Of a stretch of 64,000 nucleotides of DNA, positions 1 to 8,525 are shown piece by piece (positions within the stretch are counted from its first letter, which is position 1; every line of letters starts with the position of its first letter). Source of the DNA: DATKFM01 sp963851215. Lineage in GTDB: Bacteria > Pseudomonadota > Alphaproteobacteria > Dongiales > Dongiaceae. The notes below the pieces were generated by a model, which was not told the DNA's origin, ran no database searches, and saw nothing but the letters and a program-made list of their open reading frames with translations. Location: contig CAWKOG010000021.1 in NCBI GenBank assembly GCA_963851215.1, positions 186,001-250,000 on the forward strand. Direction: 5' to 3'. The position numbers and the translations under genes were made by a program.

Positions 1-430
1 CAAAGAGAAAGAACAGCGCGAACTCCCGCACCGACTTGAGACGCAGCGGATTGTCGATCAACCAGCGCAGTACCAGCGCCGCGACGATGCCTTTTGCCGA
101 ATCGATCGCGGATGTCGCCAGCAGGAACCAGACGGGAATGCCGGCCGCGACCTCGGAAAACAAGCGGATCGGCAGGATCGCAACGATGAGGAGCCACCAT
201 CGCCGTGGCGGGCTCACCAAGAGCGCGCAGAGCAGAACCGAATCCGGGAACCAGAACGGCGAAGCGGCGGCCCGGCTGAACGACATGCCGTAGCGGTAGG
301 CGAAGTAATAGGCCACGACGAAGCCGCAGAACCCGGCGGCGTCGCGTAAGGGGCGCCATTGAGCAATCGAATCCATGCCGCGCTGGAACGCGCGGTGACC
401 GTCCCGGATGATTTCTCGACTGCCGTTCAT
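1..430 (-). CDS. MASE1-type membrane sensor protein, N-terminal part (cut by window edge)
   Basis: Reading the minus strand from the ATG at 430 gives an open frame of about 143 codons that runs off the left edge without a stop. The translation has several hydrophobic segments, including FCGFVVAYYFAYRYG and a segment with the pattern FWFPDSVLLCALLV followed by PPRRWW. This combination of a W-x-P-x-S/T motif after the first helix and arginine/tryptophan-rich turns resembles the MASE1 integral-membrane sensory domain, normally found ahead of GGDEF, PAS or histidine-kinase modules. The output domain lies outside the window, so the signalling role is unknown. Family assignment is from motif shape only. 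It could also be an unrelated polytopic membrane protein. Confidence 0.55.
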   Translation of the reverse strand, partial: MNGSREIIRDGHRAFQRGMDSIAQWRPLRDAAGFCGFVVAYYFAYRYGMSFSRAAASPFWFPDSVLLCALLVSPPRRWWLLIVAILPIRLFSEVAAGIPVWFLLATSAIDSAKGIVAALVLRWLIDNPLRLKSVREFALFFLF

Positions 431-779
431 GTCGAACAAACCACTGCCAAAGTGGCTCACGCCGGCCGGTGCTCTATGTATTTTGTCCCTGCAAATGCAC
501 AGTCATGGATGCGCCGGCAAAAGCCAACCGTTCAACGTCAGGAAGTCCCCGGGAGATGCGCGAGAACCATGCTCGCGAACTTTCGCCTCATGGCGTTGAG
601 TACCATGGATACAAGACCGGGCAGCAGCTTGTACCGGCCAGGACACTATTCCATCAGTGTCGGCGAATCCAGTGGGGTATCCGATCAGCCGGCTCGGGAC
701 CGGCCCTGTCGTTCCGGAAGTCCTGGGTCGCAGGATCGCGCGGAACGACAGTCTGTGGAGAGCAACGGCGGCCGCCGAG
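431..779. other. Intergenic region without a recognisable gene
   Basis: These 349 bases separate the start of the MASE1-type gene from the stop of the methyltransferase gene; both flanking genes are on the minus strand. Short overlapping open frames exist but show no family signature or convincing ribosome-binding site. The promoter of the MASE1-type gene presumably lies here. I see no terminator or repeat. Confidence 0.4.
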
Positions 780-1628
780 TTACCGCCGGGTAATCACAAC
801 CTGGAGATACTCGCTGGGCACCACCATCGTCAGATCGCCCGAACGGTTGAACCGTTCGATGAGCGCTTTCAGATCGCCGGCCAGCGCTCCTTGGGCCCGC
901 GGTTCCAGAGCGGCAAAGGCCTTGAGCGTTGGGCCATAGTAGGTGCGGAATACTTCCAGCCAGTGATCCGCCGACCGGTAGCGGAACTGAAAGATCCGCG
1001 GCTCCGCCTTGATCGACGCGGCCTGGGACGCAAACAGTTCCGACAGGCGCGCCACCGTGCCCCACAAGGGCGGCGGCTTCACGCCGGCCGGCGGCGGCAG
1101 GTGCTTGCCCATGGTCTTGAACATCTGGCCGATGAATCCCTCCGGCGTCCAGTTGGCGAGGCCGATCTTGCCGCCGGGCTTGCACACCCGCAGCAGTTCG
1201 GCCGCCGCGCGCTCCTGATTGGGCGTGAACATGACCCCGAAAGTGGATCCCACGACATCGAAGTGACTGTTTTCGAACGGCAGCGCCTCGGCATCGGCTT
1301 CGCGGAAATCGATCTCGGCACCCTCGGCCGTCGCCCGCGCGCGGCCGCGATCGAGCAGCGACGGCACATAGTCGGTCGACACGACATCGCACCAGCGGCG
1401 CGCCGCCGCCAGCGAGAAATTGCCGTTGCCCGCGGCGACATCCAGCACCTTCTGCCCGGACCGGACATCCAGCGCCTCGCACAGCTCCTCGCCGACGATC
1501 TGAAGCGTGGTCCCGACGATGGCATAGTTGCCGGATGACCATATGCCCTGCTGTCGGGTCTTGATGGCGGCCAAATCGACGGGGGTCGGCGCGGCGGCGA
1601 CAGTCGCTGCGGGTTGGATCGCATTCAT
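780..1628 (-). CDS. Class I SAM-dependent methyltransferase (UbiE-like fold)
   Basis: A 282-residue protein with the motif VLDVAAGNGNFS at about residues 61-72, the glycine-rich SAM-binding motif I of class I methyltransferases. It is followed by an acidic residue at the end of strand 2 (STDYVPSLL), a motif II-like ADAEALPFENSHFDVV stretch, and a motif III-like region (LLRVCKPGGKIGLANW). The family transfers a methyl group from SAM to a small acceptor; the C-terminal acceptor-binding half (from about residue 165) has no signature I can assign. The ATG at 1628 has a GAGG ribosome-binding site a few bases upstream. The gene stands alone, with non-coding sequence on both sides, so the substrate cannot be inferred. 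The fold is clear; the specific function is unknown. Confidence 0.85.
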   Translation of the reverse strand: MNAIQPAATVAAAPTPVDLAAIKTRQQGIWSSGNYAIVGTTLQIVGEELCEALDVRSGQKVLDVAAGNGNFSLAAARRWCDVVSTDYVPSLLDRGRARATAEGAEIDFREADAEALPFENSHFDVVGSTFGVMFTPNQERAAAELLRVCKPGGKIGLANWTPEGFIGQMFKTMGKHLPPPAGVKPPPLWGTVARLSELFASQAASIKAEPRIFQFRYRSADHWLEVFRTYYGPTLKAFAALEPRAQGALAGDLKALIERFNRSGDLTMVVPSEYLQVVITRR

Positions 1629-2203
1629 GTCTTTGCCTCATATCCTGACGTTTGGGGGAGGCGCAGCATACGCCCTGCCGCGTCACCTCAGCGCCAAAAC
1701 CGCGTCAAAAAACTCTCAAATCGGCGCGCGACCGGACAGTCCGCAGAAGAAAAACCCCCAAGTCCGGTTCTTGAACGGCAGCATCAGGAAACCTCAAATC
1801 GCCAGATGTCCTGTCCACTCAATCATTTACAGCCGCCGGGTCGAGGATTCGGGCGGGCTGGGGCAATCAGGGTGTGGGGCCCTGTTCGGCCAGCTCGAAT
1901 GGCATCGAGCGCAAAAAGACCAGCGGCGAAGGCCGCTGCCGCCGGCGCCTGTAGCGGCGTCATCGGCAAATTGGACCTTGGTCCAATTGTGAGCCTCATC
2001 CCAAGCAACTACAGATACTTCCATAGGTTGAGCATGGGGCCATTGCGCCGCGTGCCCGCTATCTGCGTATCCGAATAAAGCAAGCAAGTTCACGGCCTTG
2101 CATGCGGGCCAAACATTTCCGGCATGTTCAGCAGCATAAATCGGGCTGGATCGTAGCGACAACACGACCGCAGGCGGTCAATCGGCAAGTTGGGAGGATT
2201 TCT
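1629..2203. other. Intergenic region between divergent methyltransferase and arylsulfatase genes
   Basis: About 575 bases with no convincing coding sequence. The longer open frames across it have no recognisable motifs and poor codon structure. Promoters for both divergent genes must be here. A GGGAGGATTT ribosome-binding site immediately precedes the arylsulfatase ATG at 2204. No strong inverted repeat or RNA motif was recognised. Confidence 0.4.
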
Positions 2204-3844
2204 ATGCGTAGTCAGATATTTATCCGCGCTACAGCCGTGGCCGCCGCAGCCATTCTTCTGGCAGCAGGTTCGGCTATTGCTCAGGACAAGCCGAATATCG
2301 TGCTCATCGTTTCCGATGATACCGGCTATGGCGACCTCGGGCCTTATGGCGGCGGCGAAGGCCGCGGCATGCCCACGCCCAATATCGACCGCCTGGCCGA
2401 CGAGGGCATGACGTTCTTCGATTTCTATGCCCAGCCGAGCTGCACGCCCGGCCGGGCCGCCATGCAGACCGGCCGCATTCCGAACCGCAGCGGCATGACC
2501 ACCGTCGCGTTCCAGGGCCAGGGCGGCGGCCTGCCGGCGGCGGAGTGGACCTTGGCGTCTGTGCTGAAGACCGCGGGCTATCAGACCTTCTTCACCGGCA
2601 AATGGCACCTGGGCGAGGCTGATTATGCGATGCCTATCGCGCAGGGTTATGACGAGATGAAGTATGCCGGCCTCTACCATCTCAATGCCTACACCTATGC
2701 CGACCCCACCTGGTTCCCCGACATGGACCCCGAGCTTCGCGCGATGTTCGAGAAGGTGACCAAAGGGTCGCTGTCGGGCAAGGCGGGCGAGACGGCAAAG
2801 GAGGACTTCAAGATCAACGGCCAGTATGTCGATACGCCGGACAAGGGCGTCGTCGGCATTCCGTTCTTTGACGGCTATATCGAGAAGGCAGCGCTCGACT
2901 ATCTCGACCAGGTTGCGAAATCCGACACGCCGTTCTTCCTGAACGTCAATTTCATGAAGGTGCACCAACCGAACCTGCCGCACCCCGACTTCATCCATAA
3001 GTCAATGTCCAAGAGCAAGTATGCCGACTCGGTGGTGGAGCTCGACGCCCATATCGGCGCCATCATGGATAAGCTGCGGGCGCTCGGCCTCGACAAGAAC
3101 ACGTTCGTTTTCTACACCACCGACAACGGCGCCTGGCAGGATGTCTATCCGGACGCCGGCTACACGCCGTTCCGCGGCACCAAGGGAACGGTGCGCGAAG
3201 GCGGCAATCGGGTTCCCGCCATTGCCTGGTGGCCTGGCAAGATCGCCGCCAACAAGAAGAACCATGAGGTCGTCGGTGGTCTCGACCTGATGGCCACCTT
3301 CGCATCGGTGGCCGGCATCAAGCTGCCGGAGAACGACCGCGAAGGGAAGCCGATCTATTTCGACAGCATCGACATGTCGCCGGTCCTGTTCGGCACAGGC
3401 CCGTCGGGGCGCAAGAACTGGTTCTACTTCACGGAGAACGAGCTGACGCCCGGCGCGGCGCGCGTCGGCAACTACAAGGCCGTCTTCAATCTGCGCGGCG
3501 ATGACGGACAGGGGACCGGCGGTCTCGCCGTCAATTCCAACCTGGGTTGGAAAGGTGCGGAGAAGTACGTCGCCACGGTGCCGCAGGTATTCGACCTCTG
3601 GCAGGACCCGCAGGAGCGCTACGACATCTTCATGAACAACTACACGGAGAGAACCTGGACGATGGTCACCATCAGCGCGGCGATCAAGGATCTCATGAAG
3701 ACCTACGTGAAGTATCCGCCGCGCAAGCTGCAAAGCGAGGTCTACACCGGTCCGATTACCATCACGCAATACGAGCGGTTCCAGAGCATGCGGGATTTGC
3801 TTGAGAAGGAGGGCGTCAATATCCCGATGCCTTCCGGAAACTGA
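2204..3844 (+). CDS. Arylsulfatase, secreted
   Basis: A 546-residue sulfatase of the alkaline phosphatase superfamily that hydrolyses organic sulfate esters. Residues 1-26 form a Sec signal peptide ending AIAQ, so it is exported to the periplasm. The metal-binding aspartates lie in LIVSDDTGYGD (residues 34-44). The formylglycine site is SCTPGRAAMQTGR, with Cys80 in a C-x-P-x-R context, which needs a formylglycine-generating or anSME-type enzyme not seen in the window. Further conserved parts are TGKWHLG, the DNG segment of FYTTDNGAWQD, and FRGTKGTVREGG. The start at 2204 is preferred over an in-frame ATG at 2102 because GGGAGGATTT sits just upstream and the signal peptide begins there. It precedes an HAD phosphatase and outer-membrane proteins. 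A truncated paralogue lies at 8250. Confidence 0.93.
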   Translation: MRSQIFIRATAVAAAAILLAAGSAIAQDKPNIVLIVSDDTGYGDLGPYGGGEGRGMPTPNIDRLADEGMTFFDFYAQPSCTPGRAAMQTGRIPNRSGMTTVAFQGQGGGLPAAEWTLASVLKTAGYQTFFTGKWHLGEADYAMPIAQGYDEMKYAGLYHLNAYTYADPTWFPDMDPELRAMFEKVTKGSLSGKAGETAKEDFKINGQYVDTPDKGVVGIPFFDGYIEKAALDYLDQVAKSDTPFFLNVNFMKVHQPNLPHPDFIHKSMSKSKYADSVVELDAHIGAIMDKLRALGLDKNTFVFYTTDNGAWQDVYPDAGYTPFRGTKGTVREGGNRVPAIAWWPGKIAANKKNHEVVGGLDLMATFASVAGIKLPENDREGKPIYFDSIDMSPVLFGTGPSGRKNWFYFTENELTPGAARVGNYKAVFNLRGDDGQGTGGLAVNSNLGWKGAEKYVATVPQVFDLWQDPQERYDIFMNNYTERTWTMVTISAAIKDLMKTYVKYPPRKLQSEVYTGPITITQYERFQSMRDLLEKEGVNIPMPSGN

Positions 3845-3851
3845 GTCCGGC

Positions 3852-3882
3852 CGCTGCTCCGGGGTGACACCTCGGAGCAGCG
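3852..3882 (+). terminator. Strong hairpin after the arylsulfatase gene
   Basis: A perfect 10-bp inverted repeat, CGCTGCTCCG and CGGAGCAGCG, is separated by 11 bases and starts 8 bases after the arylsulfatase stop. No T-run follows (TTCATCC), so it is a weak intrinsic-terminator candidate. It could instead stabilise the sulfatase mRNA or reduce read-through into the HAD gene. Confidence 0.45.
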
Positions 3883-3951
3883 TTCATCCTGGTTACGGCA
3901 GCACTTTTGTTCATCATGACGCTACGCACTTAGGTCGAAAGGGGAAATCCG

Positions 3952-4954
3952 ATGAGTAGACTGTTGCTTTTCATGCGCCACATGGGTGCGATCACGCTGG
4001 TCCTGCTTATCGGAGCCGCCGCTCAGGCCGCTGATCCTCTGCCATCCTGGAACGACGGCCCCGCGAAGCAATCCATCATCGCGTTTGTCGAGGAGGTGAC
4101 AAAGGCGGGTGGCGCCGGATTCATCGCGCCTGCCGAACGCATCGCCACCTTCGACAATGACGGCACGCTCTGGAGCGAGCAGCCGATGTACTTCCAGCTC
4201 CTTTTTCGCCATCGATCGCGTGAAGGCCCTGGCGTCCCAGCATCCGGAATGGAAGACGACGCAGCCGTTCCAGGCCGTATTGGAAGGCGACATGAAAGCG
4301 CTCGCGGCCGCTGGCGAGAAAGGGCTGCTCGAATTGGTCATGGCGACACACGCGGGCATGACGACGGAGGAGTTCGAAAAGATCGTCACGGACTGGGTGA
4401 CTTCGGCCAAGCACCCGGTCAAAAAGCGGGCCTATACCGACCTCATCTATCAGCCGATGCTGGAGCTGCTGACCTATCTGCGCGCCAACGAGTTCAAGAC
4501 TTACATCGTCTCGGGGGGCGGCATCGAGTTCATGCGGCCCTGGGTCGAGCGCGTCTACGGCATTCCCCCCGAGCAAGTGGTGGGCAGCAGCATCAAGCTG
4601 AAGTTCCAGATGGAGGGGAACACGCCGGTTCTGGTGCGGCAGGCGGAGGTCGACTTCATCGACGACAAGGAAGGCAAGCCCGTCGGCATCCAGAAATTCA
4701 TCGGGCGCCGGCCGATCGCCGCATTCGGAAACTCCGACGGCGACCTGCAGATGCTCCAGTGGACGAAAGCCGGAGACGGGCCGCGGTTCGCGCTGATCGT
4801 CCACCACACCGATGCAGCGCGCGAATGGGCGTATGACCGCAAATCCTCCATCGGCCATCTCGACAAGGCGTTGGATGCGGCAACTCAGGGAGGCTGGACC
4901 GTTGTGGATATGAAGGCGGATTGGAAGGTCATCTATCCCTTCCAACTGCAGTAA
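3952..4954 (+). CDS. HAD-family phosphatase, exported (one frameshift)
   Basis: This encodes a haloacid dehalogenase-type hydrolase of about 333 residues. The first 27 residues look like a signal peptide ending AQAA. The HAD motif I, ATFDNDGTLW, has the nucleophile Asp68 and the general acid Asp70. Motif II is TYIVSGGGIEF, and the motif IV region is AAFGNSDGDLQML with an acidic pair. The N-terminal part is in one frame and the part from about 4205 in another. Removing one T from the CTTTTTC run near 4200-4206 restores the expected reading MYFQL-LFAIDRVKAL. This gene type commonly neighbours arylsulfatases, so a phosphate-ester or sulfate-linked salvage role is plausible. The substrate is unknown. 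The frameshift is probably a homopolymer sequencing error. Confidence 0.82.
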
Positions 4955-5062
4955 CCGCTAGCGTCGGGCGTGTCGGCGTCTAGGCATGTCTGCGACCAGC
5001 CTGACGATGTTCCGGCCCTGCAAGCGCACCGCATCAGAGCTGGACTCGAGGTTACGTCGAAC

Positions 5063-5284
5063 ATGGGGAAACGGCGGCACATCCAGGTGATCATGCTGAT
5101 CGCAGGTTTTGCGCTCGCCGCAATGGCGACTTGCGGCATGGCCGATTGTCTTGCTCAGGACACGGGGCCAGAACCGACGGCCGCGGAGGCGAAGCCCGTC
5201 GACAAAGCGGCTCCGCCGGCCGATGATGCCCAAGAACTCGCCAAGAAACTGTCCAATCTATCCGCCTCAAATTATGCGGAATGA
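5063..5284 (+). CDS. Short exported protein, probable remnant of an outer-membrane protein
   Basis: An open frame of 73 codons beginning at the ATG at 5063. It has an N-terminal basic/hydrophobic signal-like stretch, a proline/alanine/acid linker and then DDAQELAKKLSNLSAS before the stop. The last part matches EDAQGLAKKLANPIAS at the same position of the full-length outer-membrane protein at 7304. The likely interpretation is the 5' end of a paralogue cut short by deletion or a stop. It may still be translated as a small secreted peptide. The following outer-membrane gene at 5369 has its own signal peptide and does not continue this frame. Low to moderate confidence as a functional gene. Confidence 0.45.
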   Translation: MGKRRHIQVIMLIAGFALAAMATCGMADCLAQDTGPEPTAAEAKPVDKAAPPADDAQELAKKLSNLSASNYAE

Positions 5285-5368
5285 AGTGTGATCGCAGGAG
5301 GCAAGCGCCCCAAAAACGGTCAACAAATCCTACTCCAATCGCAACCTCTATTTAGGGAGGAAGTCGTG

Positions 5369-6226
5369 ATGGACGTTTGCATGAATAAGGTCAGCGATGC
5401 AGGGATGAAAGCGACTGTCGCTGGTGCAACGATCGCCCTAATGCTCGGCATCCTTGGGCCGCCGGAAGCCTGGGGACAGGAGACATCGGGTGAAGGTTCG
5501 CAGACGAATAACCAACCGCCGCCGGTGGAAGAATCTCCATGGTCGTTCCGCATAAGTCCCTATTTGTGGATGGCGGGTCTCAGCGGCGACGTCGGCGTAA
5601 ACTCGAGGCTGCCGCTGCCTGTGATCAATGTCGATGTGGACTTCAAGGATATTTTCGAGAACATCGACTGGACGCCGCCACCGATCATGCTTGCGGGTGA
5701 GGTGCGCTACGACCGCTTCGGCCTCGTCAGCGACCTGATCTTTCTCGGACTCGAGAGTGGCGGCGCGCGCTCGCGCGGCCCGGTGAGCGTGGCGGCCGAA
5801 GTGGATCTGGACGTTGTCGTCTGGAGCTTCGCGGGCGCCTTCCGAGTCATCCAGGATGGGCCCGCGACATTGGACCTGCTGGCCGGGGGGCGGCTCTGGA
5901 ACGCGGATGCAACGGGCACGCTGACTGGCCCGCTCGCCACGCGGCAACGCAGCGGAAGTCAAACATGGGTCGACCCGATTGTCGGCGTCCTCGGCCGGCT
6001 CGAGCTTGGCGGCGGGTTCGCCCTGCAAGTCGAGGGCGACGTAGGCGGCTTTGGCGTGTCGTCCGACCTGGACTGGCAAGTGATGGGCATGATTCAGTAT
6101 GCGCTGGAGGATTGGATCGCGCTGGAGGCCGGCTATCGTCATCTTGCCGTTGACTTCGAGGATGACGGATTCGTCTTCGACGCCGCGCTGTCGGGACCGC
6201 TCATCGGCGCAAGCCTGCGATTTTGA
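5369..6226 (+). CDS. Outer-membrane beta-barrel protein, function unknown
   Basis: A 285-residue protein with an N-terminal signal peptide (hydrophobic core ATIALMLGILG, cleavage near AWGQ) followed by a Gln/Asn/Pro linker. The rest is built from alternating hydrophobic/polar strands such as WSFRISPYLWMAGLSGDVG, PIMLAGEVRYDRFG and FALQVEGDVGGFG, and ends in an aromatic C-terminus (GASLRF), the typical signal for insertion into the outer membrane by the BAM complex. The chosen ATG follows TAGGGAGGAAGT; an in-frame start at 5288 lacks a comparable site and precedes the signal peptide. It lies in the arylsulfatase cassette, so it may serve as a pore for sulfated substrates, but this is inference from context only. 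Confidence 0.75.
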   Translation: MDVCMNKVSDAGMKATVAGATIALMLGILGPPEAWGQETSGEGSQTNNQPPPVEESPWSFRISPYLWMAGLSGDVGVNSRLPLPVINVDVDFKDIFENIDWTPPPIMLAGEVRYDRFGLVSDLIFLGLESGGARSRGPVSVAAEVDLDVVVWSFAGAFRVIQDGPATLDLLAGGRLWNADATGTLTGPLATRQRSGSQTWVDPIVGVLGRLELGGGFALQVEGDVGGFGVSSDLDWQVMGMIQYALEDWIALEAGYRHLAVDFEDDGFVFDAALSGPLIGASLRF

Positions 6227-6450
6227 TCCGGCTGAAACTCGTTGGATAAAGCTAGAGGAAGCGGCTGCCGGAGCGCGTCAATTTCCTCGGCATGATCTTA
6301 CTCCCCGCCACTTCGCGGCGCATTCCAATGAACGGCCCGCCACCGCACGCTACGTCGAAGCACTGCGTGTTGTGCTTGCCCGGCCATGCTCCGGCGCAGC
6401 CAACGCGCTCGGAGAAGCGGTTCCGTCCGCGGCGGACGCGAGAAACGGAA

Positions 6451-6903
6451 TTACAACGGACTGTACGGCCAGACCTTCTGCATCATTGCAAACAGAGAGG
6501 CAGTAGTCAGGCCGAACAGCAGCATCCCGTTCAGCGCCTCCAGAGCACCCATCATCTGCCAATGACTTGCGAGAACAAGGTTTGCGTGGCCATAACTCGT
6601 CAAAGCGCTGATCGAATACAGCATCGCGGACTTGGTATCAGGCAATGCATCCAAGGCTCGGTAGGCCAGAGCCCAGGCCCCCGCTTCGACGGCAAGCAGC
6701 AAGGTCGCCAGTATGGCGGTGACACCCACAACCACGACGAACAGCAACACAGGTCGGCGGCGCCCGGTAGATCCGCTCATCGTCGTCACGACTTTCGCAT
6801 TGATAAGCCCGAGGCCAACGACGTGAATAACGACGTTCATCGCGATCAATGGCAGGCTCCAGGCCCATGCGGCGCTCCAGGCGCCGGTTTCAACGAGGTT
6901 CAT
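6451..6903 (-). CDS. Small integral membrane protein, possible ion-channel type
   Basis: A 150-residue protein with about four hydrophobic segments: AWSLPLIAMNVVIHVVGLGL, VLLFVVVVGVTAILATLLLA, a region with AMLYSISALTSYGHANLVL, and a C-terminal helix GMLLFGLTTASLFAMM. The SALTSYGHA stretch, followed by a helix ending in a short basic/aromatic tail, resembles the pore-loop region of bacterial two-helix potassium-channel-like proteins, but the canonical TVGYG filter is not present. The ATG at 6903 follows AAGGGAGGACTCG, a very strong ribosome-binding site, which fixes the start over longer in-frame options. It is transcribed opposite to its neighbours. Channel function is a guess. Confidence 0.6.
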   Translation of the reverse strand: MNLVETGAWSAAWAWSLPLIAMNVVIHVVGLGLINAKVVTTMSGSTGRRRPVLLFVVVVGVTAILATLLLAVEAGAWALAYRALDALPDTKSAMLYSISALTSYGHANLVLASHWQMMGALEALNGMLLFGLTTASLFAMMQKVWPYSPL

Positions 6904-7303
6904 CGAGTCCTCCCTTGGGGTGATCCGCTGTGACAAACTCGGCCTCAGATTACAGCCATCACCGGACGCTGGTCGGACCAGGCGGTCCTGGAATTCTCTA
7001 GTGCGATCAACGGTGACCGTACCCGCCCGGCGCCACGCCGGCGTAACGCTCAATAGCAGCCGAACGCAAAGGCGCAGGAGCGTCCGAGTTGTCACTGAAG
7101 CGTCAAATTCGGACTAGCATTACCCTTTAATCTAATAGCAACTGCAATTACCGCGGCGTACAAATACACTGCTGAAGTGCCATAGACTGGCGCAGCTCCT
7201 CCGCACCCACACATCGCGCTGGTCTGTCTGAAATCGCCTAGGTTGTGGGCGGTGATGCTTAGGATGGCACCTTGCGGAGTTGAAGCGCACGAGGGGAAAT
7301 CAG
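6904..7303. other. Divergent intergenic region
   Basis: About 400 bases between the minus-strand membrane protein and the plus-strand outer-membrane protein. No coding sequence is convincing. It is less GC-rich around 7100-7180 (ACCCTTTAATCTAATAGC), where promoters probably lie. A GAGGGGAAATC ribosome-binding site precedes the ATG at 7304. Confidence 0.35.
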
Positions 7304-8155
7304 ATGGCACACAAAGTCTTGTGGGCCTTGATGCTCGGCACGGCAATTTGTGGCGCGTCCGACAGCATCGCTCAGGAAGCCCAACCGAAACCAAAGGAGC
7401 AGGCAGCGCCAGCCGAGGATGCGCAGGGGCTAGCCAAGAAGCTGGCTAATCCCATCGCTTCCCTGATCAGCGTACCGCTGCAGTCGAATTTCGATTGCAA
7501 CATCGGGCCTGCGGACGACGGTTGCCGCTATACGCTCAACATCCAGCCGGTCATTCCGATCTCGATCACCGAAGACTGGAACGTGATCTCGCGCACCATC
7601 CTGCCGGTCACCTATCAGTTTGACGTACTTCCCGGTGAGGGCGACCAGTTCGGGCTTGGCGATACTGTGCAAAGTTTTTTCTTCTCGCCCAAGGCGCCTT
7701 CGTCCTTCGGCGGCATCATCTGGGGCGTGGGTCCCGCACTTCTGATTCCGACCGGCACGGACAAACTGCTCGGCAGCGAGAAGTTTGGCATCGGTCCTAC
7801 CGCCGTCGTGCTCAAGCAATCGGGTCCGTGGACGTTTGGCATCCTCGCGAATCAAATCTGGTCGGTCGCCGGCGATGACGACAGGGATGACATCAGCAGC
7901 ACTTTCCTGCAGCCCTTTGTCTCGTACACGACGAAAGATGCGTGGACATTCTCGTTGAACACCAAGTCGACCTACAATTGGGAAGATAACGAGTGGTCCG
8001 TTCCGGTCAATCTCGCCGCAAGCAAGCTCCTCCGCTTAGGCAAGCAACCCGTGAGTATCGGCGCCGGGCTGCGGTACTGGGCTGAAAGTCCAGAGGATAA
8101 AGGCCCGGAGGGTTTCGGCGGCCGCCTCATCGTGACGTTCCTGTTTCCGGAATAG
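7304..8155 (+). CDS. Outer-membrane transporter-like protein (phenol MetA-pathway type barrel)
   Basis: A 283-residue exported protein. It has a signal peptide ending SIAQ near residue 24, a charged proline-rich linker, and then EDAQGLAKKLANPIASLISVPLQ. The segment LANPIASLISVPLQ followed by NIQPVIPISITEDWNVI is characteristic of the family annotated as transporter, MetA-pathway of phenol degradation or neuromedin-U-like in Proteobacteria. Later parts, FGLGDTVQSFFFSP and GGIIWGVGPALLIPT, are also family-typical. It is predicted to form an outer-membrane barrel (C-terminus VTFLFPE). In other genomes such genes sit beside arylsulfatase and HAD phosphatase genes, and here a truncated arylsulfatase follows 94 bases downstream. 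Its transport substrate is unknown. GAGGGGAAATC upstream supports the ATG at 7304. Confidence 0.8.
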   Translation: MAHKVLWALMLGTAICGASDSIAQEAQPKPKEQAAPAEDAQGLAKKLANPIASLISVPLQSNFDCNIGPADDGCRYTLNIQPVIPISITEDWNVISRTILPVTYQFDVLPGEGDQFGLGDTVQSFFFSPKAPSSFGGIIWGVGPALLIPTGTDKLLGSEKFGIGPTAVVLKQSGPWTFGILANQIWSVAGDDDRDDISSTFLQPFVSYTTKDAWTFSLNTKSTYNWEDNEWSVPVNLAASKLLRLGKQPVSIGAGLRYWAESPEDKGPEGFGGRLIVTFLFPE

Positions 8156-8194
8156 CGGCGCGCTGCCCTGTTTCCGGATTAGCGGCACGCTGTC
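8141..8194. repeat. Two-copy tandem repeat of 27 bp across a stop codon
   Basis: The unit CTGTTTCCGGAATAGCGGCG plus 7 bases at 8141-8167 is followed directly by a second copy at 8168-8194 that differs at three positions. The first copy holds the stop codon of the outer-membrane protein gene; the second lies in the following intergenic space. It looks like a local slippage duplication at the gene end. Confidence 0.7.
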
Positions 8195-8249
8195 CAAGAG
8201 CAAAACGCCGAACCCAAATTTGTCGTCATACATTGCACGGAGGACACCA

Positions 8250-8510
8250 ATGAACACGCATTTGCTTTATCCCGCGCTGGCGATGCTCGCCACTGTGGCC
8301 GTTGCAACGGTGCCGTCGGCCAATGCCGCCGACAAGCCCAACATCTTGCTCATCGTTTCCGATGACACAGGCTGGGGCGATCTCGGCCCCTATGGTGGCG
8401 GTGTGGGTAGAGGCATGCCGACGCCGAACATAGACAAACTGGCGGCGGAGGGAATGACGTTCTTTTCCTTCTACGCGCAGCCGAGCTGCACAGCCGGCCG
8501 CGCCGCCGCG
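8250..8510 (+). pseudogene. Truncated arylsulfatase paralogue
   Basis: The first 86 codons align position by position with the arylsulfatase at 2204: a signal peptide ending NAAD, then LIVSDDTGWGD at residues 34-44 and SCTAGRAA with Cys80 in the same place. The homology stops abruptly at about 8510, right after the modification site. The frame then reads 16 unrelated codons to a stop near 8558, running into the 3' end of the oppositely oriented SulP gene. The whole catalytic C-terminal part (about 460 residues) is missing. The motif here is C-T-A-G-R, not C-T-P-G-R. A CGGAGGACACC ribosome-binding site remains. The fragment cannot be an active sulfatase; a deletion or misassembly joined it to the SulP locus. 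Confidence 0.85.
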
Positions 8511-8525
8511 CTACGGATGGGCCGG

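Noticed and set aside
657..1538. Long plus-strand open frame of 293 codons
   Set aside because: It lies opposite the SAM methyltransferase gene, which has clear motifs; the plus-strand translation is Arg/Gly/His-rich without any motif, as expected for the complement of a GC-rich gene.
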